From NCBI RefSeq assembly GCF_024699985.1, contig NZ_JAJONA010000001.1, positions 310,001 to 374,000 of the forward strand: a stretch of 64,000 nt of DNA, in the 5' to 3' direction. This document shows, one piece after another, positions 29,306-38,734 of the stretch; the stretch's first letter is position 1; every line of letters begins with the position of its first letter. The DNA comes from Phenylobacterium sp. J367 (GTDB lineage Bacteria > Pseudomonadota > Alphaproteobacteria > Caulobacterales > Caulobacteraceae). A program made the position numbers and the translations under genes. The notes under the pieces were generated by a model, which was not told where the DNA came from, made no database searches, and saw only the letters and a program-made list of their open reading frames with translations.

Positions 29306-29335
29306 CCTTGAAGGCTGCCCGTCGCAACCTTATGT
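29306..29335 (+). promoter_or_regulatory. Sigma-70-like promoter of candidate structured RNA
   Basis: TTGAAG and TATGTC are separated by 17 bases upstream of the hairpin-rich segment beginning near 29340. The match to bacterial -35 and -10 boxes is moderate; the spacing is ideal. Confidence 0.45.
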
Positions 29336-29384
29336 CTCTGTTTCCGTTAAGGTAACATCGTGAGTGCGCCGGGTAGCCGATGCC

Positions 29385-29410
29385 CCCCTGGTCCTAAATG
29401 TCCAGGAGGG
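29385..29410 (+). repeat. CCCCTGGTC...ATGTCC repeat, copy 1
   Basis: CCCCTGGTCCTAAATGTCC continues AGGAGGG. It shares CCCCTGGTC and ATGTCC at identical spacing with the copy at 30844. It lies in the first hairpin of the candidate RNA. Origin, operator or RNA-structure roles are all possible. Confidence 0.5.
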
Positions 29411-29562
29411 CTTGCCAAAACGGTCTTCCTAGGCGCATAAGCACGATAGGAGCGACAGATCGGTTGAGGTGCTTGCACCAACAGCGTTCCCCCGCCCCGC
29501 GAGGGGTCCACGCGTGAGCGAGATAAGATCGGCGACGATCTAAGTGGGTACCGAGATATTCC

Positions 29563-29598
29563 AAACGGGGCGCTCGCACGAGCGCCCCGTTTTCTTTT
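29563..29598 (+). terminator. Rho-independent terminator
   Basis: AAACGGGGCGCT and AGCGCCCCGTTT form a 12-base perfect stem around CGCACG, followed on the plus strand by TCTTTT. It ends the candidate RNA. On the minus strand it sits directly after the stop at 29597 and can also serve that gene. Confidence 0.9.
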
Positions 29599-30127
29599 AC
29601 CGCCTGTGGAACTTGAGCTTCTGGTTGGTAAGGACCTTGTCCACCAGCACCTTGAAGCGAACCTTCTGCATCTTCTCCGGCGGGAGGCCGGGCGTGTCGG
29701 GCCGGTAGGCGCTCTCGACGAAGATCTGCAGATCGTAGCCGCTTTCCGCGAACCGGCGGACGTTGAAGTACATGCGGTACTCAACGTCCTCGTTCAGGGC
29801 GAGCCGCACGAAGTTCGCCTCCGGCGTCATGTAGACATGCGCGTCCGGCAGGCTGCGGATCAGGTCCGGCAACTGCTGGGACAGCTCGAACCGCGCCGGA
29901 CAGAAAGCGCGCTGCTTGCCGCGATCCATCATCATCGGGCGGCCGTCATGCTTGGCGGCGTCGTAGGCCTCGGTGAAGCAGTGGCACGAGAAGCGGACGT
30001 TGATGCGCACGCCGTTCGGGCGAGCCTGGGTGGGGCACGCCAGGTCCATCGGCTCCAGGTGGCTGAAGTCCAGGGCCTTGCCTTCGTAATCCAAGGCGAA
30101 GGTCGCCTTCTTGACTTCGGCGGTCAC
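29597..30127 (-). CDS. Hypothetical protein of island HTH operon
   Basis: A 176-residue protein that I do not recognise. It contains cysteine and histidine residues in NVRFSCHCFTEAYDAAKHD and QRAFCPARFEL, and a C-terminal beta-rich region (VEYRMYFNVRRFAESGYDLQIFVESAYRP and VRFKVLVDKVLTNQKLKFHRR). The start is a GTG that overlaps the stop of the upstream HTH gene (GTGA), so the two are translationally coupled. No signal peptide or membrane segment is seen. It ends at the strong terminator. Products of this type are found on mobile elements next to HTH genes, but I assign no role. Confidence 0.65.
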   Translation of the reverse strand: MTAEVKKATFALDYEGKALDFSHLEPMDLACPTQARPNGVRINVRFSCHCFTEAYDAAKHDGRPMMMDRGKQRAFCPARFELSQQLPDLIRSLPDAHVYMTPEANFVRLALNEDVEYRMYFNVRRFAESGYDLQIFVESAYRPDTPGLPPEKMQKVRFKVLVDKVLTNQKLKFHRR

Positions 30128-30656
30128 GACTCGACCTCCGCCGCCTTCTTGCGGTTCCGCAGACCCGGACGCTCGGCCTTGCGCTTAGCCTTCCGCGCTT
30201 CCTCGCGCGCCTCGATGAAATCGCCCGCGATGTCCTTCAGCCGGTCCACCAGCGGCGACAGGTCGTAATAGTTGCTGGCCTGGCCGCCGGCGGAATAGTG
30301 GCGGGCGACGCGGCGCACCAGCTTCTCGGCCTCCAGCTTGGCGATCGCGCGCTGGACGGTCTTGTCCGAGACGTCCAGGCGCTCGGCAAGCCGGCGCTTG
30401 AGGGATAGGGCATCTCCGACGACGACCACCAGTGGTCGATCAGGTGGATCAGCACCGCCAGCTCGATCGCATTGATCTTCAGCCGCGCCTGGCCGCGCAG
30501 GAGGACGGAGGGCAGATAGACGAAGCCTGGGTCCTTCGCGACGCCCCAGCGCTTCTCGAAATGCTTCGCCGCTTTCGCCGGCGCCTGCGGGGTCTCGACC
30601 TCGGGCTCGGCGTCTGGCGTTTCGGCAGCCTCCGTGGTATGTGTTTCGTCAGTCAT
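30124..30656 (-). CDS. Helix-turn-helix (HTH_36-like) protein (frameshifted)
   Basis: About 177 residues. An acidic N-terminal tail (ETPDAEPEVETPQAP) leads into FEKRWGVAKDPGFVYLPSVLLRGQARLKINAIELAVLIHLIDHWW and then, after the shift, the recognition region KRRLAERLDVSDKTVQRAIAKLEAEKLVRRV and a basic tail. This is the HTH_36/replication-initiator-like winged helix common on plasmids and islands. The frame breaks near 30405, where one extra A in TCAAGC would give MPYPSKRRLAERLDVS. It could be an initiator or regulator; repeats on either side (29385 and 30844) are candidate targets. Confidence 0.75.
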
Positions 30657-30843
30657 CGGGCAGTCCTTTCACCGCCCATCATGACGCCATGCAGGCCACG
30701 CGAGAAGCGTTGGGGGGGTGGACATATACGTCCAGGCCCCAGGACGCAAGTGGCTTGGGCTCCTGGGCGCCGGCGGCCACCGATTAAGGACGACCGGCTG
30801 ACCAGGATGACGGTCAGTAGGACAGAACGGTATAACGGAGGGA

Positions 30844-30868
30844 CCCCTGGTCTTCGATGTCCTGGGGG
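30844..30868 (+). repeat. CCCCTGGTC...ATGTCC repeat, copy 2
   Basis: CCCCTGGTCTTCGATGTCC continues TGGGGG, matching copy 1 at 29385 in 9 plus 6 conserved positions at the same spacing and orientation. It lies about 190 bases upstream of the HTH gene start. The region around it has further GTCCAGG/CCAGGAC words (30729, 30738), which may be degenerate iterons. Confidence 0.5.
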
Positions 30869-30917
30869 TTCGCCAATTTTTCCGCCGTTCAGCCGTGCGG
30901 CCCGCCGGAAGCCCCTG

Positions 30918-32448
30918 TCAGGCGGCGTTGAACAGCGGGCTGGGATTGTTCTTAGACACGACGATGGTCAGCGAGCGCTTGGCCCGGCTGAGCGCGACGT
31001 AGAGCTTGCAGCGTGCGTACCGGGTTCCGCTGAACTGGTCCCGGTCGCCGGCGATCAGCACGGCGTTGTCGCACTCCAGACCCTTGGCCTTGTGGATCGT
31101 GCTGATCGTCCTGGCGGGCGGCGCCGGCATCGCGTGCGACCGGCGCCGGGCGATCTCCGCGTAGCCTTCATCCGGACAGGCGAAGGCCTTCAGGCGGATC
31201 GCATCACGAAGCTCGCTGCGGTGGACCACCTTGATGTCGCCGAAGCCATCGGCCTTGGCTTCCACGAGATCGCTCAACTCGTTCAGGGCGAGCGCGACGC
31301 CCTGATGGTCGGGTGCCGCCAGAAGGTGGCGCGCGAGCCGCTGGATATTGCCCGGCTTGCCGCGCGCCGGCTTGGCGCACCCGTCGCGCACCTCCTTCAG
31401 CAAGCGCTCGCCGTGACTGCCGGCCGAGAAGCCGCTGCCCGCGATGGACGAGGCGAACCGCACGACGCCCTGCGCGAGTTGGTCGGCGTCGCCCTTGTGG
31501 GCCTTGGCGGTCTGCACCAGCTCCGCCAGGGCCGATCGCGTGTGACCTTCCCAAATCGGAATGCGGCGCCCCCCAGAACGCGCTCAAGGCGCCGACACGC
31601 TCGTTGCTGGCGGCCAGGACCATCACCGGACCCTGCACCGCCGCGTCGATCGGCGTGCGGTGCGCGGGGCTGAGCTGGTAGGCCGTGCGCGCGGGCGAAA
31701 GGTTATCGGCGCGCACGATCCGCAGCCCCTGCACGGCCGGGCCGTTCAGCGGTATGGACCGACCCGCCCTCAGCTCGGTTCGGGCGGCGAGAATCCACTG
31801 ACCGAGCGCGGGGGTTCCCGCCTGCCATCGGTGGGGGTGAGCGAGTTCGTCGAACGCCGCGTTCGCCTTCAGCGCCTCCCACTGCGCAAGCGCCGCGGCC
31901 ATGGCGTTGTCGGACTTGGCGTTCGCGAAGATGGCCTGGAGCGGATCGCCGAAAATCCGCAAGCGCGCCCCTCCCAGTCGCAGCGCCATGATGGTGCGAT
32001 GCTGCGCTTCGCTGGCGTCCTGGTGCTCGTCGCAGACGATGATCGGATACCGGCGGGCGAGCGCCTGTCGGATGATCGGATGGCGCTCCAGATAGCCGGC
32101 GACCTTCTCCGCCATGATCTCGAAGCCCGCGCCGTCGTCTTGATAGGCCCAGGTCGAGAGGTTGTCCGGCAGGCCAAGCGCTCGGCGATAGAGGGTCGCG
32201 ACCTGGCCGATGAGCGAGTCGAGCGTCCGGATGTCCACGCGCCCGGACATGCCGCGGGTGCGCTCGGCGAAGACGCCACAGGCACCATGAGTGTGCGTGA
32301 GGATAAGCAGCCGGCCTTGGCCCAAGGCCTGCGACACCTCCCGCGCATAGGCCGCGCCCTGGAAGGTTTTCCCGCACCCAGCCGGCGCCTCGATGACGAC
32401 CAGCGGCTCGTCCGATCTCAACAGCGCCGCGACGGAAGCGTCAGACAC
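30918..32448 (-). CDS. gajB: Gabija system UvrD-like helicase GajB (frameshifted)
   Basis: A superfamily 1 helicase of about 509 residues. Walker A is VIEAPAGCGKTF (about 18 to 29), Walker B is YPIIVCDEHQDAS (Asp140-Glu141), and motifs V and VI are TISTIHKAKGLECDNAVL and YVALSRAKRSLTIVV near the C-terminus. The frame breaks near 31563 in a run of six G; a one-base correction joins the halves. Short length, and direct coupling to a TOPRIM-containing OLD-type ATPase gene whose stop overlaps this GTG start by eight bases, identify GajB of the Gabija anti-phage system (GajB is about 494 residues in Bacillus). It partners GajA and is thought to sense or process DNA ends. Confidence 0.88.
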
Positions 32449-34218
32449 GGTCGAGGCTTTCGATCGCCGGCATTGCCACCGCGGTCAGGATGGCGTTGAG
32501 GAGCGGCAGGACCGTCGGCTCCAGCTTCGGCCAAACATCATCGGCCAGCGCGTGGCCAGCCAGGTCGTAGCCGCCCGGCCTCGACTTGAACCACCGCCCG
32601 GCGTGAGCCTTCCACTCCTTCTCCGCGCCCTCGGGCGCTCCGCTCGATCGCCGATGGCGGCGGCGACCATCACCTGCCGCAGCGATCCGCCGTTGGCTTC
32701 CAAGGCCGCGCGGATGGCCGGGAGCGACTTGTCTTCAATGCCGAGCCGCGTCGCCAGGGTACGAAGGCGTTCGCCGTCCCAGACGCCGTCGGGCGTCTTC
32801 AGAAGGTCCGGCAGCCGGGCTTCCGGCAGGAGGTCGATCACCACCTTTTCGGTGCAAGCCCCATCCCACCGCAGAAGGCGGTCGCCCATGGCCTGTTTAA
32901 TCGTGGTCCACCGACCGGCCTGCTTGCCTTCGTCGTCGGCGATAGCGGCGAAACTCAGACGCGCCTCACCCAGGGCTTCGAGCAGGCCAAGGGTCTGCTG
33001 ATTTCCCTGGCCGTCGCAGAGCCGGACGCCGAGGTTCTGGTGGTCGTCCTTGAAGGCCAGCTCAAGCAGACGCCAGAGAAAGCCGATCTCGGTCGGCCCT
33101 TCGGCGATCACCGCCAGCTTGGCCAGGAAGGTCTCGGGGTCGCGTTGCTGCTGGGCGGCGATCTTGTCCTGCGCCAGCTCGCCAATCCGCCCCGCCGAAC
33201 CGAGATACCAAATCCTCCCCCATCGAGCGCAACGGATCGCGACTGGACTATGGGTCGTGACGAAGCATTGGCCGAACGTGCTTTGCAGTACGCCGACGAG
33301 CTGGCGAAGGCGGTACGGCTCAAGGCCACGCTCGATCTCATCGATAACGGTGACCGAGTTGTCGGCCTGGGTTGCTGAGGCGATCTCCAACGCTGCCATC
33401 CGACGCGTCCCCGCGCCCCAGCTGGCCAGCGGCAAGGCGACGCCGTCACGATCCGCGAGCAGGCCGATCAAGGCGCCGATGGAGAGCCCCTGGCTCGATG
33501 TCAGGCCCAGCTGGACGCCGTGCGGCAGCGAGGCGGCGACCAGCCGCTTGTCCAGCCGCTCCAGGGCCTTCCGCCCATCGCCCCCGATGGGGGCGGCGAA
33601 GTCCTGCTCGGAGACCTCCTTGGCAATGCGCGCCTTGATCGCCGGGTCCGCCAGAAGCCGGTCCAGCGCCGAGCCGAACACCAGGCGCAGATCACGGTCG
33701 TTGCGGTCGTCAGCGCTGAGCCGGATGAGGCCGATCTTCTTTCGGAACGCCGCCGACAACGGAATGGTGCTGTCGTCGGGCTGGACGACTTCCCACACCA
33801 GCTCCAGGTCGGCGGTTCCTCGGACACGAAGCCGGTAGACAGGGTTTGTGGCTTCCGCGACGTCGCCGTCCTGCGGATTGCCGGGAAGGACCGCGTCCTT
33901 GCCGTTCCATTCCCAGGGCATGAGAAGCACCGAGAGGCTGTTGGGGTCGACGCCCTCCGGCAAGGAGACGACGCCCTCGATCGAGAACTCCGTGGTGTTG
34001 TCGCGCCGCCAGTAGTCGGTCTCCGATACCGTCGTCGCATTGGACGCGCTGAGGAGCAGGCCTACGGCGTCGAGGATTGTGGTCTTGCCGACGTCACCGC
34101 CACCGAGGATCAGGTTCAGGGTTGGATCGGGTAACCAGTCCAACGACTCCAGACCGCGATATCTGCGGATCGATAGCTTCCGGACGATGGCGTGCTTATG
34201 CGCGTCTGGCTGATTCAT
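32441..34218 (-). CDS. gajA: Gabija system OLD-family nuclease/ATPase GajA (frameshifted)
   Basis: About 592 residues, close to the 578 of the Bacillus cereus GajA. The ABC-type ATPase has Walker A LILGGGDVGKTTILD (39 to 46), signature SWGAGTRRMAAL (about 267) and Walker B VTVIDEIERGLEP (Asp293-Glu294). The C-terminal TOPRIM nuclease shows Glu373 in VIAEGPTEIGF and Asp428-Asp429 in FAAIADDEGKQ. Known GajA nicks DNA at specific sites and is inhibited by nucleotides, so phage-induced NTP depletion triggers it. The frame breaks near 32633, where adding one G gives ERPEGAEKEWKAHAGRWF and a tail ending ESLDRV. It is the first gene of a two-gene operon with gajB. Confidence 0.9.
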
Positions 34219-34496
34219 GTCGCCCCTTGCGCGCGAACGCTAGCACAACCCCCGCGCGCCTTGCAGCTCGGATGTTCTGTGGGTGTTCTCGGTTGTCCCC
34301 GCCCGCCGCGCGCGACACCGTTTGCAGACCGGCGGCCGGCCTTGGACGCTTTTAGCGGCTTGGGGATCGAGGGGTCGCATGAGCCTCGGCGACGGAGGCG
34401 ATCATGGTGCCGTCGTGCTGACTCAGTGCCGATGTGGCGCGGCCACAACGTAGCGTAGCGTTGAACCGGCGTGGTTGAAGCTCCACTTCAAATCTC

Positions 34497-35585
34497 ATGC
34501 CCGCCAACAAGAGCCAACATTTTGTGCCGCGCTGTCAGCTACGGCCGTTCACGGTGGGCTGCGACAACAAGGCCATCAACCTGTTCAACCTGAAGCTCGG
34601 CAAGCCTATCCGTGGCGCGCCTGTGAAGAACCAATGCGCTGGAGACTATTTCTATGGCGACGATCTTGTGCTGGAGCGTCGGCTACAGACTTTCGAGGGG
34701 CACTACGCATCGCGGCTGAAGGTCATCCTGGCGCCCGGCTACAAGCTGACCACTGATGATGCAGGACTGCTGAAGGCGTTCTGGCTTCTGCAGTACTTGC
34801 GGACTGAGGCCGCGGCGCGAGCCGAGGTCGAGCTAGTCGCGCAGATCGACAAAGACACCGGAGGGCTGCCTCCAGGTTACTTGATCTCGGTCAAGGATGC
34901 CGTGCAGACCGCGATGAGCATCTTCTTCGACCATCCGGACGCGGTGTCGGACCTCAGTGTGCGACTCGTCCGCAACCGGACCGACCGTAGCTTCATCAGT
35001 TCCGACAATCCCGCGGTGATGACCAATCGATGGCATTTGACCGACCGACGTACCGAACTGATCGGACCCGGCGTCCATAGCGCCGGCATGACCGGGCTCA
35101 TGCCGCTATCGCCTGACGTGATTTGCATCCTCTACGACGCCGACCTCTATCGAATTGATCACAGTTCTGGCTGGGCTGAGATCCAGTCCACCCACGAGGT
35201 GGATGCGTTCAATGAGCAGCAGGTCCTGCACTGCCAGGCCAACCTCTACTTCCGGCGATGGGAGGAGCGCGAGAATGTGCGAAGCCTCGCCGAGACGGCG
35301 GCACGAGGTCGCCTCTCGAGGCGGTTCGACGTCACTTATGCTGTGTTCGAGCATGAAAAGGCAGGTGTCGTCACATTTCGGGCCGTGAGCGCCGAGGAGG
35401 CGCGAGGTCATCAGCGCTCCATGGTGCACACTCAGATGCGATTGCCGACGCCGACGCGATGGCCCTCCCTGATCAAGTGGCGGCCCGGCGGTGTCGTCTA
35501 CGACAGCCGCAGTGGGAGCGGCTACATGCGCAAGCACACCCGCGATCCTCAGGGTGCATACGAAAAGGTGAGGGTTCGAAACTAG
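34497..35585 (+). CDS. DUF4238 domain-containing protein
   Basis: A 362-residue protein opening with the DUF4238 signature MPANKSQHFVPRCQLRPFTV, then CAGDYFYGDDLVLERRLQTFEGHYASRLKVIL and, later, FISSDNPAVMTNRW and GLMPLSPDVICILYDADLY. The family is widespread on mobile and defence islands; its activity is unknown, although the QHFVPR..LRPF.... motif resembles a nucleic-acid binding or HNH-like strand turn. GC content here is visibly lower than in flanking genes, supporting recent transfer. It is a monocistronic plus-strand gene between the divergent Gabija operon and an HNH nuclease gene. Confidence 0.85.
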   Translation: MPANKSQHFVPRCQLRPFTVGCDNKAINLFNLKLGKPIRGAPVKNQCAGDYFYGDDLVLERRLQTFEGHYASRLKVILAPGYKLTTDDAGLLKAFWLLQYLRTEAAARAEVELVAQIDKDTGGLPPGYLISVKDAVQTAMSIFFDHPDAVSDLSVRLVRNRTDRSFISSDNPAVMTNRWHLTDRRTELIGPGVHSAGMTGLMPLSPDVICILYDADLYRIDHSSGWAEIQSTHEVDAFNEQQVLHCQANLYFRRWEERENVRSLAETAARGRLSRRFDVTYAVFEHEKAGVVTFRAVSAEEARGHQRSMVHTQMRLPTPTRWPSLIKWRPGGVVYDSRSGSGYMRKHTRDPQGAYEKVRVRN

Positions 35586-35797
35586 TCGCCCGGTCGGTTC
35601 ACCGCCCAGCCGCCGCAATGTCTGTTTCTCGACCCGATCCCAAGGTCGGCTTACGGCGCAACTCGGTCTCATCTCACTAGTAAGCGTGACCGCGCAGGTC
35701 GGACGGCTGTCGCGAGGGCCGCGGGCAAGCCCCAATTCGTCAAGACGCGGCGCGTTGATCCGATAGACTGTCACCCAGATCGCCACGCGGGGAGGGA

Positions 35798-36723
35798 ATG
35801 CCAGATCTGGATCTTGAAACCCGCCTGCGCGCCGCGGCTTTCGAGCGGGTTCAATCGCTGTGCGAAGTCCACGATCATCTGACGGCGCAGCAGCTCGGAG
35901 AGGGCTTCTACGTAGACGGCCAGCGCTATCCGCTCGTCAATCCGCGGCGGGGCATCTTCAAGCCGGCTCAGATGCGCTTCCTGTTGTCCGTCAACACCGT
36001 GTTCCCGAAATCGGGCAACCGCGTCTGGTACGACGACCAGCGCGAGGTCCACCGTCAGATCTTCGACGGCGACGAGATGGTCGACTACGCCTTCATGGGT
36101 GAGAATCCGGACTCCGCTGACAATCGTTGGCTACGGGAAGCGTTCGAAAACAACATTCCCGTCATCTATTTCCTCGGGATCGCTCCCGGCCGCTATCAGG
36201 CGATCTTGCCGGCCTTCATCGGGGGTGGGACGCGGCGGGACGGCGGGCGCGGATCGCCTTCGGGCTTCCTGGGCAGAGCGCTCTGTCGCCTCCTCAGACT
36301 GAGGTGGAACGGCGCTACGCTTTGCGGGCGGTAAAGCAGCGTTTGCATCAGGCCTCCTTTAGGGAGGCCGTGATCGGCGCCTATCGAGGCCGGTGCGCCT
36401 TGTCCGGATTGCCCGAACCCATGTTGCTGGATGCTGCTCACATTATCGAGGATCGCGATGAACGACTCGGTCAGCCGATCGTGCGCAATGGCATTCCGCT
36501 GTCGAAGATACATCACGCCGCTTTCGATGCGCATCTCATCGGGATCGACCCGGATTACCGGCTGCATGTGTCTGAGCGGCTGCTGACTCAAAACGACGGA
36601 CCGATGCTGGAGGCTATCAAGGGGCTCGACGGCGGCTTGTTGCGGCTGCCAAAGCGCCCGCAAGACTGCCCGGATCGAGACCGGCTGGCCCTGAGGTTCG
36701 AGCGATTTAAGGCTGCGGCTTAA
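35798..36723 (+). CDS. HNH endonuclease, restriction-type (frameshifted)
   Basis: About 308 residues. The N-terminal half (FYVDGQRYPLVNPRRGIFKPAQM, VWYDDQREVHRQIFDGDEMVDYAFMG, NIPVIYFLGIAPGRYQAILPAF) is the reader domain seen on many HNH restriction-like proteins. The C-terminal half carries the nuclease: YRGRCALSGLPEPMLLDAAHIIEDRDE, then IVRNGIPLSKIHHAAFDAHLIGID, where the AH, NGI and HHAAFD elements are the HNH core. The frame breaks near 36228 in GGGGGTGGG. It may be a modification-dependent restriction enzyme, as no cognate methyltransferase is adjacent apart from the one assigned to the GIY-YIG gene. Confidence 0.82.
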
Positions 36724-36859
36724 CGAACGCGCGGGTGCGTTCCCCGCCTAAAGGCGCTGGGTGTGATGGATGGCCCTCAATGTCCGCACCGCCGTGAAGC
36801 CGAAGGCGCGGGCGGGCTTCGGGCCTTGTATCGGTCCAGTGGCGGCGGCGCCCTCAGCC

Positions 36860-37579
36860 TTAGACCTCGTCCTCGGTTTCGACAGCGACCGACGCCGCCC
36901 CGCCAAGCGCCAGGTACCGCCGCTCGGCCAACCACTCGATCCGCTTGGCTTGGGTGAGCAGCACCCGGCGCAGACCGCCCTGCACCTTGCGCTCGGAGAT
37001 CACCTGCGCGAGGCGTGAAATGATCAGCGCGCGGCGGGCAATCCGGAAGTCCGGGTGCGAGCGGAGCTCGAACACGCGGTCGGAAACGATCCGGGCGCGG
37101 TAGGAAGGTGGGGCGCCGACCATGAGGTCTCCCGGCGGTGGGTCCTTCTCGTTCAGGATCGCCTTGAACCGGGACTCCTCCACGGCCTTCTGAGTGATCA
37201 GCCGCTCGAGCGCGTCGAGGTGCGCCCGCGCCTCCTTGCTCGACTTGTCGGTCTGCTCGAACTGCGGCAGCGGCCACACCTCGATCTCGAAGACCTCGAA
37301 CGGGTCGAGCACCGACATTGCCACGGCGTCGGTGCGCTGGTTCGTGAGGTGCCGACGGATACGGGTCCGCAAACGCTCGTTGGTCTGCCCGACGTAGATC
37401 GGTTCGCCGTCGTAGTCGAAGAAGGCGTAGACGCCCCAGCGGTAGTGTCCCACCCGAACCGCTTGGCCGCTCGGATCCTGGAACGGCGCATCGAGGAACG
37501 CCGCGAGGTTGGCGCGCAGGTCCTCGGTCTCGAACGGCGGCGTATTGGTCGCGTCGGGAGCTTTCGCGGCGCCTGCCAT
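36860..37579 (-). CDS. GIY-YIG restriction endonuclease, Eco29kI family
   Basis: A 239-residue protein with a GIY-YIG nuclease core: Gly49-Val-Tyr51 in RWGVYAFFDYDGEP, Tyr62-Val-Gly64 in IYVGQTNERLRTRIRRHL with a catalytic Arg in the following helix, and an acidic FEVFEIEVWP strand. It lies directly downstream of a C5-cytosine methyltransferase gene, 9 bases away on the same strand. Eco29kI (cutting CCGCGG), NgoMIII and related enzymes share this GIY-YIG plus C5-methylase arrangement and a similar length (about 214 residues). The recognition sequence here is not known; only the family is inferred. Confidence 0.85.
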   Translation of the reverse strand: MAGAAKAPDATNTPPFETEDLRANLAAFLDAPFQDPSGQAVRVGHYRWGVYAFFDYDGEPIYVGQTNERLRTRIRRHLTNQRTDAVAMSVLDPFEVFEIEVWPLPQFEQTDKSSKEARAHLDALERLITQKAVEESRFKAILNEKDPPPGDLMVGAPPSYRARIVSDRVFELRSHPDFRIARRALIISRLAQVISERKVQGGLRRVLLTQAKRIEWLAERRYLALGGAASVAVETEDEV

Positions 37580-37587
37580 GCGTAGGG

Positions 37588-38734
37588 TTAGGCGGCCTTG
37601 GCGGCGCGAGCCGAGGCGGCGAGCACCGGCTCGAAGACGTGGTGGGCCAGATGCCTGACCACTGGCACGGCGACCCCGTCCCCCGTGAGGTGGTACGCTT
37701 CGTTGTAGTTCCGCGGCAGGACGTAGCTGTCCTCAAGGCCCATCAGCCTCGCGGTCTCCCCGTGCCGAAATGAGCCGCGAGCGGACGCGATAGCCCTCCA
37801 CCACGAGGATGATCTGGCGGCTCGAGCCGCCGGCGGGGGTGCGCAGGCATCCCGCGACCTCGTCAAAGCGCACCTCGGCTCGCTGCACCTTGTGGCCTTG
37901 CTCGTCCAAGCGCGTGCGCCGGTAGACGCCGCCAACCATGCGACGGCCCGCGCGCTTCGCAGCCTCGACCTTCGCAAGGTTCACGGCCGACATCATGTCG
38001 AGCAGTCGCTTGGTCTCCGCCTGGTTGTGCCACGACACGCTGTCGGGGCTTTCCTCGATCACGTCGGCGAAGGTCTCGCTTCGACGACTGGGTGTCGGCA
38101 CGTTCCACCAGACCAGAAGCTCACGGGTTTCCGCCGGCAGGGCCTCGACCGCCCGGCAAAGCGCACGCGTGTGGAACGGGTCTAGCGGTTCAGGCGACAG
38201 CAACTCGGGCGGGATCTCCACGTCCTTCGCCACGCCAACGACAAACAGGCGAGGCCGCGACTGAGGCACGAAGAGGTCGGCGTTGATGACCAGGGCGCCG
38301 TACCGATATCCGGCCTTCGCAAAGGTCTGGCAGATCGCCTCGAAGTCCTTGCCGCCGTGGGAGGTCAGCGCGCCACAGACGTTTTCTACGGCCACGATGC
38401 TCGGCGCGCGCCCGTCTTCGACCAAGCCGTTGATGGCCTTCCAGAAGGGATAAAACGTGCCGGAGCGCTCACCGTCGAGCCCCGCGCCGACGCCCGCCAG
38501 CGAGAGGTCTTGGCAGGGGAACGAGCCCCAGACGAGATCGGGCCGGCCCGGCAGATCCTTCGTTGTGATCGCCCGGACATCGCCGATCTTCAGTTCGCCG
38601 CCTGTGCCCCAATTGGCCTGATAGGCGAAGCCCTTCTTGGCGTCGAAGTCGTTGGCGAAGAGACAGGTCCACTCAGGTCCCAAGCCGGCTCGGGCCATGC
38701 CGCCGCCGGCAAAGAACTCATAGAAACTAGCCAT
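37588..38734 (-). CDS. DNA (cytosine-5)-methyltransferase (frameshifted)
   Basis: About 381 residues. Motif I is FYEFFAGGGMARAGLG at the N-terminus, motif IV GSFPCQDLSLAG holds catalytic Cys74, motif VI VAVENVCG holds Glu117, and motif VIII is VPQSRPRLFVVG. Motifs IX and X (EVAGCLRTPAGGSSRQII, then SFRHGETARLMGLEDSYVLP) follow, the last after a frame break near 37775. This protects host DNA against the adjacent GIY-YIG nuclease. The ATG at 38734 (MASFYEFF) was chosen over one nine codons upstream. It overlaps the stop of the RHH gene by eight bases, giving an RHH-methylase-nuclease operon. Confidence 0.92.

Larger units (their letters stand above)
29340..29600 (+). ncRNA. Candidate structured non-coding RNA, about 260 nt
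   Basis: No open frame here has coding character, but the plus strand is full of compact hairpins. They are an imperfect CCCCCTGG/CCAGGAGGG stem near 29384 to 29410, GGTGC-TT-GCACC at 29468 to 29479, CCCC-GCGA-GGGG at 29495 to 29506, AGATCG-GCGA-CGATCT at 29526 to 29541, and a strong terminator at 29563. Two of the loops are the stable GNRA tetraloop GCGA. A promoter-like pair lies just upstream. It does not look like tmRNA, RNase P RNA, SRP RNA or a known riboswitch. It could be an island regulatory RNA, possibly an antisense or replication-control RNA, as it is convergent with the next gene. Confidence 0.5.

Noticed and set aside
36586..36600. GACTCAAAA word resembling the tRNA-Leu anticodon core as a second att site
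   Set aside because: It lies inside the HNH gene coding sequence, matches only nine bases, and has no tRNA-like flanks.
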